43,920 bases of DNA, from contig JACPGZ010000017.1 of NCBI GenBank assembly GCA_016188895.1, positions 66,538 through 110,457 on the forward strand, written 5' to 3'. Below, piece by piece: positions 23,847 through 31,418 of the stretch. The DNA comes from Candidatus Pacearchaeota archaeon. Its GTDB lineage: Archaea > Nanobdellota > Nanobdellia > Pacearchaeales > GW2011-AR1. A program made the translations under genes and the position numbers. Every line of letters starts with the position of its first letter. Positions within the stretch are counted from its first letter, which is position 1. Below the pieces are notes generated by a model. That model worked only from the letters and a program-made list of their open reading frames with translations. It was not told the origin of the DNA and ran no database searches.

Positions 23847-24617
23847 ATGATAAAAATTGGGCCTGCTGGGCTTGGAGGAGTTAAAGAAGCTGCTGCTAAT
23901 CTGCATGAATTTGCAAAGAAAGAGATTAAGGCATGCGAGATTGCTTTTACTTATGGAGTTTACATAAAAGAGCAGGATGCACTGGAAATTGGAAATACTG
24001 CAAGGGATTTAGACATAAGTTTAAGCATTCACGCACCCTATTGGATAAACCTTAATTCTGATGACAGGAATAAGATTGAGCAAAGTAAGAAGAGGATTCT
24101 TGATTCATGCAATATTGGAGATAAACTTGGAGCAAGGTATGTTGTGTTTCATCCAGGATATTATAACAAAAATAAGGAGAAATCATTTGATAACATAAAA
24201 AATGCTGTGATTGATATTAGAAACAAGATTAAGGAGCAAGGCTGGAGTTGTGATGCAATTCCAGAGACAATGGGAAAAGTGAATGTGTTCGGCTCAATTG
24301 ATGAGACTTTGAAACTTGTTAAGGAAACAAGTTGCTTTTTCTGCATTGATTTTGCTCATCTGCTTGCGAGAAGCAATGGGAAGATGACATATAAGGAGAT
24401 GTATCATAGAGTTGAGGAATTTCCAATACTTCATTGCCATTTTTCAGGAATTGTATATGGGGATAAGGGCGAGAAGCACCATAAGATAACTCCAGATGAA
24501 GAATGGACGGCTTTGCTGAAAGTTCTGCCAAAGGCGAAGGACATAACTATTATCAACGAAAGTCCTGAGCCTGTTGATGATAGTGTTAAAGGACTTAAGA
24601 TATTAGATACCATGTAA
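23847..24617 (+). CDS. nfo: endonuclease IV-like AP endonuclease (xylose isomerase-like TIM barrel)
   Basis: The product has 256 residues. Metal-ligand motifs in the order of the endonuclease IV family are present: SIHAPYW (His about 61), FHPGYY (His about 98), PETMGK (Glu about 138), IDFAH (Asp and His about 170-174), HCHFSG (about 197-202) and INESPE (Glu near the end). Endonuclease IV cuts DNA 5' of abasic sites in base-excision repair. It is shorter than E. coli Nfo (285 residues), usual for archaeal members. It follows the endonuclease V gene on the same strand, suggesting a repair cluster. Confidence 0.88.
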   Translation: MIKIGPAGLGGVKEAAANLHEFAKKEIKACEIAFTYGVYIKEQDALEIGNTARDLDISLSIHAPYWINLNSDDRNKIEQSKKRILDSCNIGDKLGARYVVFHPGYYNKNKEKSFDNIKNAVIDIRNKIKEQGWSCDAIPETMGKVNVFGSIDETLKLVKETSCFFCIDFAHLLARSNGKMTYKEMYHRVEEFPILHCHFSGIVYGDKGEKHHKITPDEEWTALLKVLPKAKDITIINESPEPVDDSVKGLKILDTM

Positions 24618-24626
24618 ATTATTATA

Positions 24627-24703
24627 TCAGAAATTGAAAACCACATACTTACTTTCAATTTCTGAGCATCCCGAAAACCCATGAACAAAAACAAGAGGGT
24701 TTT
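24627..24703 (+). terminator. two hairpins downstream of the AP endonuclease gene
   Basis: TCAGAAATTGAAA (24627-24639) and TTTCAATTTCTGA (24653-24665) form a perfect 13-bp stem with a 13-base loop. AAAACCC (24674-24680) and GGGTTTT (24697-24703) form a second stem that ends in a T-run. Together they fill most of the gap before the exported-protein gene and may end transcription or protect the mRNA end. Confidence 0.5.
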
Positions 24704-24858
24704 TCTGATGTTCAAGTGGCAAAATCTTCTTATAGTGTTTTTGTAACAATCAGTAACAAAACAATCGAGAGTATTTTCATCCTCATGCAGTAACTATAAA
24801 ATAGAGACTTTTTTGTTACTACAGAAAAGTTTATAAACATTAAAAAATCATCATTTTT

Positions 24859-26133
24859 ATGAAATCTAAATTTAAAATGAACAGAAGCTTATTGGTTTCC
24901 TGTGTAGCATTATTTGCTATACTTTCAGTGTTTACAGTAAGTGCTGGAGAACTTGCAGAGCAGGTTCATATAAACTTTAACGGAATCAGAGTATCTGAAG
25001 GTTCAAGCGCTGTTTTGACTGCATTTGCAGGAGATAGAATACCTTTAGAGGTATTTTTTGTTGCTGCAGATAATGGAGACAGCACGCTAGACTCTATAGA
25101 TAATGTCAAGATAGAAGTTGAAATTTCAGGGCTTAGAGACGATATTGAAGCAGAGACAAGCAGGTTTGATGTATTTGAAAACAATTCATATGTGAAGCTG
25201 TTGACTCTGGAAATCCCAAGCGATTTAGAAGATGAGCTTACAGAAGGATCAGGAGACATCTTTACTCTTGTAGTAAGCATTAAGAGCAAGGGACTTGTGC
25301 ATGAGGCAGAGTTTAATCTGCACTTGCAACGCGAATCTTTTGTTGTAGAGCCGTTGATAGTTCAAGTAGCTCCATCTGTACAAGCTGGCGAGAATCTTGA
25401 AGTAGACATTGTAGCAAAGAACAGAGGATCTGCGAAGCTTAATGACGTGATTGCATTGATAAGCGTCCCGGCATTAGGCATAGAGAAGCTGGTTTTCATA
25501 GATGATTTGTTCCCTGTAGACCGAGGGGATGAAGATGACGCAGACGATGACGCAGAAAGATTAGTGCTTCTAAAGATTCCAGAGAATGCATTAGCAGGAG
25601 TTTACACATTGGATATAGTTATTGAGAACCCTGATGCAGTATCTGAAGTGATAAGAAGGCAATTTGTTGTTGAATCAGCTGTAATGAGAGGATCAGATGT
25701 ATTGGTTCCATTGAGCGCAAAGACGGCAAGAGTTGGCGAAGAGCTTACATTTGACCTTGTTATCCTCAACAGAGGAGACAGAACAGCTGTTTATGAGATA
25801 ATTCCAGAAGCAACTGGAAGCATCTTTGTTTCAGCTATAGAGCCAATTGTTGTTGTTAGCGGAGATTCAAGCAGAACAGTTAAGATAAGGGCTGTTGCAC
25901 AAGAATCAGGCAATTATCCAATAACTGTTACAGTGAACTCTGAAGGGCAACTTGTTGAAAAAGCAACATTGAGCGCGCAAGTGCAAAGAGGAACAACTTC
26001 TATTGCTGCTAGAGGAGATGGAATAGTGGTTTTGACAATAGTGTTGGCAATAGTATTTGTTGTGCTGCTGGTAATCTTGCTGGTATTGCTTACAAGGAAG
26101 CCTAAGAAAGAATCTGAAGAAAGCTATTACTAA
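24859..26133 (+). CDS. exported surface protein with CARDB-like repeats and C-terminal anchor
   Basis: The 424-residue protein has a signal peptide (basic start, hydrophobic VSCVALFAILSVFTVSA about 14-30), two to three beta-sandwich domains of the CARDB/COG1361 kind (about 40-155, 160-270 and 275-380), for instance LEVDIVAKNRGSAKLND, and a C-terminal membrane helix (about 391-412) followed by a basic tail. The acidic stretch RGDEDDADDDAER near 218-230 may bind cations. A strong TATA box (TTTATAAAC, about 24829-24837) and the poly-T tail after the gene suggest high expression. An S-layer-associated or adhesion role is inferred. Confidence 0.82.
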   Translation: MKSKFKMNRSLLVSCVALFAILSVFTVSAGELAEQVHINFNGIRVSEGSSAVLTAFAGDRIPLEVFFVAADNGDSTLDSIDNVKIEVEISGLRDDIEAETSRFDVFENNSYVKLLTLEIPSDLEDELTEGSGDIFTLVVSIKSKGLVHEAEFNLHLQRESFVVEPLIVQVAPSVQAGENLEVDIVAKNRGSAKLNDVIALISVPALGIEKLVFIDDLFPVDRGDEDDADDDAERLVLLKIPENALAGVYTLDIVIENPDAVSEVIRRQFVVESAVMRGSDVLVPLSAKTARVGEELTFDLVILNRGDRTAVYEIIPEATGSIFVSAIEPIVVVSGDSSRTVKIRAVAQESGNYPITVTVNSEGQLVEKATLSAQVQRGTTSIAARGDGIVVLTIVLAIVFVVLLVILLVLLTRKPKKESEESYY

Positions 26134-26134
26134 A

Positions 26135-26176
26135 CCTTTTTTTTTGTTTTTATTTATTTTTATTTTTTTAATTTAT
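26135..26176 (+). terminator. T-rich terminator after the exported-protein gene
   Basis: Immediately after the stop come several T-runs (nine, five and seven T's among others) within about 40 bases, the form of an efficient intrinsic archaeal terminator. Confidence 0.6.
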
Positions 26177-26249
26177 ATCAGTTTTTTATAAAAAGAAGGA
26201 TCAACAATAAAAATATAGATATAATTCTGTCTAATATAAGTTTCATTAA

Positions 26250-26717
26250 TCAATCTTCCAGTAAAATTGGTATAATCTGTTCAAGGTATTTTTTATCTGT
26301 TTCGTCAAAAGCATTATATGTTTTAGCATCAACATCAAAAACTCCGATAACCCTGCCGTTTTCTATAATCGGAATAACAATTTCTGACTTTGATTGGACA
26401 TCACACACAATATGTCCTGGGAATTTGTGAACATCAGGCACAATTATTGCTTCTTTTTTTTGTGCAGATGTGCCGCAAACACCTGTATAAGCTATATTCG
26501 GGCATGCAGATGTTCCTTGATATGGGCCAATAACAAGCTCTTTTTCCTCTGCAAAATAAAATCCGCACCAGAAATAATGAGGCATTGCATGCTTTAGAAC
26601 TGCAGCAATAGTTGCCATTTTTGGAATTATATCTCCCCTGACATTTTCCAATTTTGATTTTATCTCTGCTATTGCATTTTTATACAATTCTTCTTTGTTG
26701 AATGTTTTTATCTGCAT
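26250..26717 (-). CDS. free methionine-(R)-sulfoxide reductase, GAF domain (YebR/fRMsr type)
   Basis: The product has 155 residues. The GAF domain carries the three cysteines used by fRMsr enzymes: SACPNIAYTGVCG (two Cys, about 84 and 94) and VCDVQSKSEIVIPI (about 118). YFWCGFY near 48-54 is also typical. The enzyme reduces free Met-R-sulfoxide, repairing oxidative damage to the methionine pool. It stands alone on the minus strand, with its own promoter region before 26718. Confidence 0.9.
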   Translation of the reverse strand: MQIKTFNKEELYKNAIAEIKSKLENVRGDIIPKMATIAAVLKHAMPHYFWCGFYFAEEKELVIGPYQGTSACPNIAYTGVCGTSAQKKEAIIVPDVHKFPGHIVCDVQSKSEIVIPIIENGRVIGVFDVDAKTYNAFDETDKKYLEQIIPILLED

Positions 26718-26837
26718 TTTCCATAAAAAATGAAAAAGTTCGTTTTTAAGCTTTTCTGTTTATAGGGTTTAATGAATTTTATGACAGAAAGGTATAAAAG
26801 CAATATAGTCCTTAGAGATTCGCTCCAATTTTAAAAC

Positions 26838-27272
26838 ATGGAAGATATTATTCAGGAGAAGATTAGCGCAGATCATCTTTTATATGTAAGTCTTAAATAT
26901 ACTAAGACAGGGGATGTTATTATTAATTTGATTTTAAGATGGAAGAGCATTATTAACAGATGCTTTGATGCGCTTTTAGCAGATGCTAAAAAAAGGAAAA
27001 AAATAAAGGAAATACCAACAATACCAAAACACAGGATAGAAATTCTTAAAGAAATGTTCAAGGATAATGAAAATGTCACTAAAGTGATAGAGGTTTACGA
27101 ATTTTTTAACAAGATTCAGGGTCTGGATAAAAATGTGGAGCACGAATACAGGAAGAATTTAACGCTTAATGTTTTTTACAACGGGCAGTGGATTGCCATA
27201 AACATGGACAAGCTGAAAGAGTATAATGCACTGCTGGAAAGCTTTATAAGTTTTGTTAAACAGTCTTTTTAA
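26838..27272 (+). CDS. conserved hypothetical helical protein upstream of minD
   Basis: The protein has 144 residues and is mostly helical. The N-terminal segment SADHLLYVSLKYTKTGDVI and later helix pairs give it a HEPN-like look, but the RxxxxH motif is missing, so I do not call it HEPN. The stop TAA (27270-27272) is one base from the MinD start, so the two genes are cotranscribed and may work together. Function unknown. Confidence 0.72.
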   Translation: MEDIIQEKISADHLLYVSLKYTKTGDVIINLILRWKSIINRCFDALLADAKKRKKIKEIPTIPKHRIEILKEMFKDNENVTKVIEVYEFFNKIQGLDKNVEHEYRKNLTLNVFYNGQWIAINMDKLKEYNALLESFISFVKQSF

Positions 27273-27273
27273 C

Positions 27274-28032
27274 ATGGCAAAAGCAATTGTAATCACATCT
27301 GGAAAAGGCGGAGTTGGCAAGTCAACAAGCGCTATAAATATTGGCATTGCATTAAATGCGCTGAAAAAAGATGTTCTTATTGTTGATGCGAATCTCACAA
27401 CTCCAAATGTAGGATTGTATCTTGGAGCTCCAATTGTTCCTGTAAGCCTTAATCATGTGCTAGCTGGAAAAGCAGGCATAGATGATGTTATTTACGAGCA
27501 TGAATCAGGGACAAAAGTCATTCCCTCGTCTATTTCTGTAAAAGAAATTTATAATATAAAATATGACAAGCTTCCGAGCATTATCAAAAAATTAAAGAGA
27601 TTTGCGGATTATATTATCGTGGATTCTGCAGCTGGTTTGGGAGAAGATTCACTAGCAGCTCTTGAGTCTGGCGATGAGGTGATTATTGTGACAAATCCTG
27701 AAATGCCTGCTGTAACAGATGCCTTAAAGACATTAAAAGTTGCGCAAAGCCTTGGCAAAAAAGTCTCAGGAGTTATATTGACAAGATATTCCGGGACAAA
27801 AATTGAGATGTCTGTTGATGGAATAAGAGATTTGCTGGAGATTCCACTGATGGGGGTTGTGCCAGAGGACAAGAGAGTAAAGGAATCGCATTTCATGAAA
27901 AATGCTGTTGTTTTGACACATCCAAGAAGCAAGGCTGCCCGGGAATACAAGAAGATTGCAGCACGCATCTGCGGCAAAGAAGTTCCGCAAGACACTTTAT
28001 ATGAGAGATTTCTTGATGTAGTGAGGGGATAA
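27274..28032 (+). CDS. minD: MinD/ParA-family ATPase
   Basis: The protein has 252 residues from ATG 27274 (MAKAIVITSGKGG). The frame extends seven codons upstream into the previous gene, which I discount. The deviant Walker A GKGGVGKST (about 10-18), switch I DANLTTPNVG and switch II IIVDSAAGLGED (about 110-121) are present. The C-terminus lacks the long amphipathic membrane helix of bacterial MinD. Archaeal MinD proteins position chemotaxis and archaellum structures or have other placement roles. The partner is probably the protein encoded one base upstream. Confidence 0.9.
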   Translation: MAKAIVITSGKGGVGKSTSAINIGIALNALKKDVLIVDANLTTPNVGLYLGAPIVPVSLNHVLAGKAGIDDVIYEHESGTKVIPSSISVKEIYNIKYDKLPSIIKKLKRFADYIIVDSAAGLGEDSLAALESGDEVIIVTNPEMPAVTDALKTLKVAQSLGKKVSGVILTRYSGTKIEMSVDGIRDLLEIPLMGVVPEDKRVKESHFMKNAVVLTHPRSKAAREYKKIAARICGKEVPQDTLYERFLDVVRG

Positions 28033-28073
28033 TCCATTTAGAAAACCCTCCTTTATAATGGCTCATAATATGA

Positions 28074-28155
28074 TGCGCCGACCGGGAGTTGAACCCGGAC
28101 TATCAGCTGTTTCCAATTTTGGGAAGCTGAGATTCTACCATTAAATTATCGGCGC
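28074..28155 (-). tRNA. tRNA-Gly(CCC) with 11-base intron
   Basis: Acceptor GCGCCGA/TCGGCGC, T-arm CCGGG-TTCAACT-CCCGG, discriminator A. Anticodon stem TCAGC/GCTGA encloses 18 bases; removal of 28109-28119 (AAATTGGAAAC) leaves loop TTCCCAA with anticodon CCC. TTCC of the loop pairs with GGAA of the intron, leaving bulge ACA (cut AC|A) on one side and a seven-base loop on the other. The geometry is the same as in tRNA-Ser. Confidence 0.9.
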
Positions 28156-28158
28156 TAA

Positions 28159-28210
28159 GCCCATTGCATAGGGCATCGCAGTTGCATAGTACGGATGGCA
28201 TCGGAAACAT
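28159..28210 (+). repeat. 36-bp hairpin repeat, locus 3 (one unit plus a half unit)
   Basis: One full unit at 28159-28194 (GCCCAT-TGC-ATAGGGC, then ATCGCAG) is followed after exactly 36 bases by a half unit (ATGGCATCGGAAAC). It begins three bases from the 5' end of tRNA-Gly, so it occupies that gene's promoter region. The downstream gene at 28296 has its own TATA box at about 28267-28280, outside the array. Confidence 0.82.
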
Positions 28211-28295
28211 AGAGTTATTCCTCCTTAGACTATCTCCTAATATCTTTATATTTCTTTATAATTAATTTTATATATAAAATCTCTTTTTGTTATAA

Positions 28296-28826
28296 ATGGC
28301 TAAATCAAGGAAAAAGAAAGAAGAAATTAATCTTGATGAATTAGATATCAACCAGTTATTAAATGAAGCAGTTGCAACTTCTCGTTTAGGAAGGGCATTA
28401 GCGAGTTTGGGAGCTACTTTAACAGGCAGGGAGAAACATGATGCAGGTTTAGTCTATCTTTTGCTTAAAGCTGGAAAAGAATATTCAGGAAAATTTCCAG
28501 TTGTAGCAGAAATAAAAGATGTACCAGAATTAAAAAAGTATACCCCAAAAGAAGCAATTGATTGGTTTGCTGGTCGCTATCCAAAAGAAGCAGGACCTCT
28601 TCTCAAAAAATTGGAGGAAGAATATACAAAACCCAAGACAGAAATTAACTATGGGTTAAGAAAGAACAAGGATTTGTCAGATTCGCTTTATATAGAAACT
28701 TTGTCACAAATTCTTAATATATCAGATGATCGAGCCAGAGTTTTGTATCATGGCATTATTAAACCATATCTTGATCAACAAGAAGAGGAGAGTAAACTTG
28801 TTAGTATAACAATCAAAGAAAACTAA
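28296..28826 (+). CDS. hypothetical protein
   Basis: The product has 176 residues, a very basic start (MAKSRKKKEE) and then a mainly helical body with no membrane segment. It contains KYTPKEAIDWFAGRYPKEAG near the middle and ISDDRARVLYHGIIKPYLDQ near the end. A strong TATA box (TTTTATATATAAAA, about 28267-28280) gives a leaderless or short-leader transcript. No family is recognised. Confidence 0.68.
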   Translation: MAKSRKKKEEINLDELDINQLLNEAVATSRLGRALASLGATLTGREKHDAGLVYLLLKAGKEYSGKFPVVAEIKDVPELKKYTPKEAIDWFAGRYPKEAGPLLKKLEEEYTKPKTEINYGLRKNKDLSDSLYIETLSQILNISDDRARVLYHGIIKPYLDQQEEESKLVSITIKEN

Positions 28827-28835
28827 AAAAGAAAG

Positions 28836-28850
28836 TCTTTTATATCTTTT
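28836..28850 (+). promoter_or_regulatory. original metG promoter, now upstream of the endonuclease gene
   Basis: TTTTATATCTTTTA lies about 24 bases before the orphan metG start at 28866. Since the intact metG has only coding sequence of the endonuclease gene in front of it, this is probably still the promoter that drives both. Confidence 0.5.
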
Positions 28851-28865
28851 ATTTCTTCAATTTAA

Positions 28866-28949
28866 ATGACAGCGAGCAAGTTTTATGTTACAACCCCGAT
28901 GATCACTTTCCACTTTTCACACTTTTCAGGCACTAACATAAAGTATTAA
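28866..28949 (+). pseudogene. orphan 5' end of metG
   Basis: ATG at 28866 begins MTASKFYVTTPM, the typical start of methionyl-tRNA synthetase, then breaks off into unrelated sequence (repeats of CACTTTTC) and stops at 28947-28949. The living gene begins MASKKFYITTAIDYVN at 29938. The fragment is therefore the original 5' end, cut off by the endonuclease gene between the two copies. Confidence 0.85.
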
Positions 28950-28952
28950 TAA

Positions 28953-29948
28953 ATGAATTTCCATATAAACTGGATGAAAAGTATCAATATTTCTAGGGAA
29001 AGTCTAGAGGATTTATATAAAAAAGATAAATTATCAACATATGAAATAGCAGAAGAATTTGGTTGTTGTCAGGCAACTATATGGAAAAGATTAGTAGAAT
29101 TTGATATTAAAAGAAGAAAACCTCACGAGCTTAATTCTAATGTTCCTACAAAGGAAAAATTGATTGAATTGTATTTTAATAAGAGATTATCTACTTGGAG
29201 AATAGAAAAGGAATATGGATACTCTAGAGGTACGATTTACAGAAAGTTAAAAGAATTTGGATTGAAAACAAGGGATTTAGCTGACTCTCATATAATTTAT
29301 CCTAGACAAAATTTTTCTGGTGACCCAATAGAAAAAGCATATTTGATAGGATTTAGAATTGGAGATCTTGGTGTCAGAAAAATCTATCCAAATAGTAAGA
29401 CTATTTGTGTAGCAAGCGGAAGCACTATTAAAGAACAAATAGACTTAATAAAAAGTTTATTCGAAAAATATGGTAAGACTTGGATTCAGACTAAAAACGG
29501 CAAGATAAACATCCAAATTAATTTGAATGAATCTTTTGAGTTTCTATTAAGTAAAGATGTACCTAAATGGGCTCTGGATAAGGAAGATTATTTTTTCTCA
29601 TTTCTTGCAGGTTTTACAGATGCAGAAGGAAGTTTTTATATATCTAAAGGTATGGCTGCCTATTCTATAGGAAACTGCGATTTTAATTTGCTATCTATTA
29701 TTAAAAAAAATCTTAACAGATTCGGGATATCTTGTGGTAGAATATCAACTCATAAAAGAAAAGGAAAACCAACAACAGACGGTTATTTTTTTAGTTCTGA
29801 TTATTATCAACTAAGAATAGATAAAAAAGCAGTTTTATTGCAGCTTTTTACTAAATTAAAAACATTTATTAAACATGAAAATAAGATGAAAGCATTAAAT
29901 ATAGCTACTGAAAATATTAATTGGAGAAATCTAAAATATGGCAAGTAA
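28953..29948 (+). CDS. free-standing LAGLIDADG homing endonuclease with two N-terminal HTH segments
   Basis: The protein has 331 residues (an internal ATG at 28974 is possible). Two similar helix-turn-helix segments come first (LSTYEIAEEFGCCQATIWKRL about 27-47, LSTWRIEKEYGYSRGTIYRKL about 69-89). The two endonuclease motifs follow (AYLIGFRIGDLGV about 129-141, FLAGFTDAEGSF about 217-228), each with its acidic residue. Such enzymes cut a specific site and spread by repair of the break. The gene ends inside metG, overlapping its first 11 bases, so metG translation depends on it. It lies between two copies of the metG 5' end. Confidence 0.9.
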   Translation: MNFHINWMKSINISRESLEDLYKKDKLSTYEIAEEFGCCQATIWKRLVEFDIKRRKPHELNSNVPTKEKLIELYFNKRLSTWRIEKEYGYSRGTIYRKLKEFGLKTRDLADSHIIYPRQNFSGDPIEKAYLIGFRIGDLGVRKIYPNSKTICVASGSTIKEQIDLIKSLFEKYGKTWIQTKNGKINIQINLNESFEFLLSKDVPKWALDKEDYFFSFLAGFTDAEGSFYISKGMAAYSIGNCDFNLLSIIKKNLNRFGISCGRISTHKRKGKPTTDGYFFSSDYYQLRIDKKAVLLQLFTKLKTFIKHENKMKALNIATENINWRNLKYGK

Positions 29949-31383
29949 AAAATTTTACATAACAACTGCAATTGATTATGTAAATGCACATCCTCACATC
30001 GGGCACGCATATCAAAAGATTGCAGCTGATGTTTTAGCTAGATGGCATCGTATTCAAGGAGATAAGGTATTTTTTTTGACAGGAACTGATGAACATGGAC
30101 AAAAAATAGCAAAAGCTGCTAAAGAAGCTGGACTGAGTGAAAAGAAATTTGTTGATAAAATTAGCAGTGAATTTATAGATGCTTGGAAAAATCTAGGAAT
30201 TAGTTATAATAGATTTATTAGAACAACTGATAAAGATCATGAAGAAGTTGCTAAAAAATTTGTAGAACTAATGAATAAGAAAGGTGATATTTACAAAGGA
30301 ACTTATGAAGGATTGTATTGCGAGGGATGCGAGGCTTTTATTACTGAAAAGGAACTTGTTAATGGAAGATGCAGGTTTCATCCTAATTTAGAGCCAAAAA
30401 GATTAAAAGAGGATACATATTATTTCAGATTGAGCAAATATCAAGATAAACTTCTAAAACTTTATGAGAAGAACAAGGAATTTATCTCTCCATCAAAAAG
30501 AAGAAATGAGATAATAAATAGGGTTAAAGAAGGGTTGAAGGATTTGAGCATTACAAGAACAAGTGTGACATGGGGAATTCCTTTTCCATTAGAAAAAGGA
30601 CATTCCATTTATGTTTGGTATGAGGCCTTGCTTAGTTACCTTGCTGGAATCGGATGGCCTAATAAAAAATATGAAAAGTTTTGGCCTGCTGATGTTCAGT
30701 TGCTTGGCGTTGATAATAGTTGGTTTCATTGCGTGATTTTGCCTGCAATGCTGATGTCTGTTGGAATAGAACCCCCAAAAAAGATTTACATTCATGGTTT
30801 TCTTACATTTAACAGACAGAAGATAAGTAAATCCTTAGGAAATGTGATATCTCCTAAGTATCTTGTTGATAAATATGGATATGATTCTGTTAGATATTAT
30901 GCTATGAGAGCTAATCCTTTCGGAGATGACGGTGACTTTTCAGAGCAGGCATTGAAAGATAGGCATAACAATGAGCTTGCAAACAAGCTTGGCAATTTAT
31001 TCAGCAGGATTACTGCACTTGGGGAAAAGCATGGATTGGAAAAAGGTAAGAATGAGTTACTGAAAAAACTTGATATTAAGAAAATAGATAAATTATTTGA
31101 TAGTCTGGAATTTGATAAGGTATTGAATGAAATTTTTGCCTTTATTGATTTATGTAATGAATATGTTCAGAGAAAAATGCTTTGGGAAGCAGAAAATAAA
31201 AAACAGATTTATGAAGTGCTTGATAGTTTAAAAGCAATTGCAATTTTGCTTTATCCATTCATGCCTGCTTCTTGCGAGAAAATTGCAAAGCATCTTGGGT
31301 TTAAAATTGCATATAACGAGATAGAGAAGCCTCTGCGGGAACGCAGTGTCGAAAGAGCAGAGGCGTTGTTTAAGAAGATTTAG
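29938..31383 (+). CDS. metG: methionyl-tRNA synthetase
   Basis: The enzyme charges tRNA-Met. It has 481 residues: a Rossmann fold with HIGH motif (HIGHAY about 20-25), a zinc knuckle CEGC...CRFH (about 125-145), the KMSKS loop as KISKSLGNV (about 297-305) and a helical anticodon-binding domain to the end. The C-terminal tRNA-binding domain found in some bacteria is absent, as is common. The start is inside the endonuclease gene upstream, and no promoter of its own is visible. The first 11 codons differ from the orphan copy at 28866 in most third positions but code similar residues. Confidence 0.96.
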   Translation: MASKKFYITTAIDYVNAHPHIGHAYQKIAADVLARWHRIQGDKVFFLTGTDEHGQKIAKAAKEAGLSEKKFVDKISSEFIDAWKNLGISYNRFIRTTDKDHEEVAKKFVELMNKKGDIYKGTYEGLYCEGCEAFITEKELVNGRCRFHPNLEPKRLKEDTYYFRLSKYQDKLLKLYEKNKEFISPSKRRNEIINRVKEGLKDLSITRTSVTWGIPFPLEKGHSIYVWYEALLSYLAGIGWPNKKYEKFWPADVQLLGVDNSWFHCVILPAMLMSVGIEPPKKIYIHGFLTFNRQKISKSLGNVISPKYLVDKYGYDSVRYYAMRANPFGDDGDFSEQALKDRHNNELANKLGNLFSRITALGEKHGLEKGKNELLKKLDIKKIDKLFDSLEFDKVLNEIFAFIDLCNEYVQRKMLWEAENKKQIYEVLDSLKAIAILLYPFMPASCEKIAKHLGFKIAYNEIEKPLRERSVERAEALFKKI

Positions 31384-31418
31384 TAAGATTTATATAAATT
31401 CATTCTTCATTATAGAAG

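Noticed and set aside
26838-27272. HEPN toxin upstream of minD
   Set aside because: The helical pattern is similar but the RxxxxH motif is absent.
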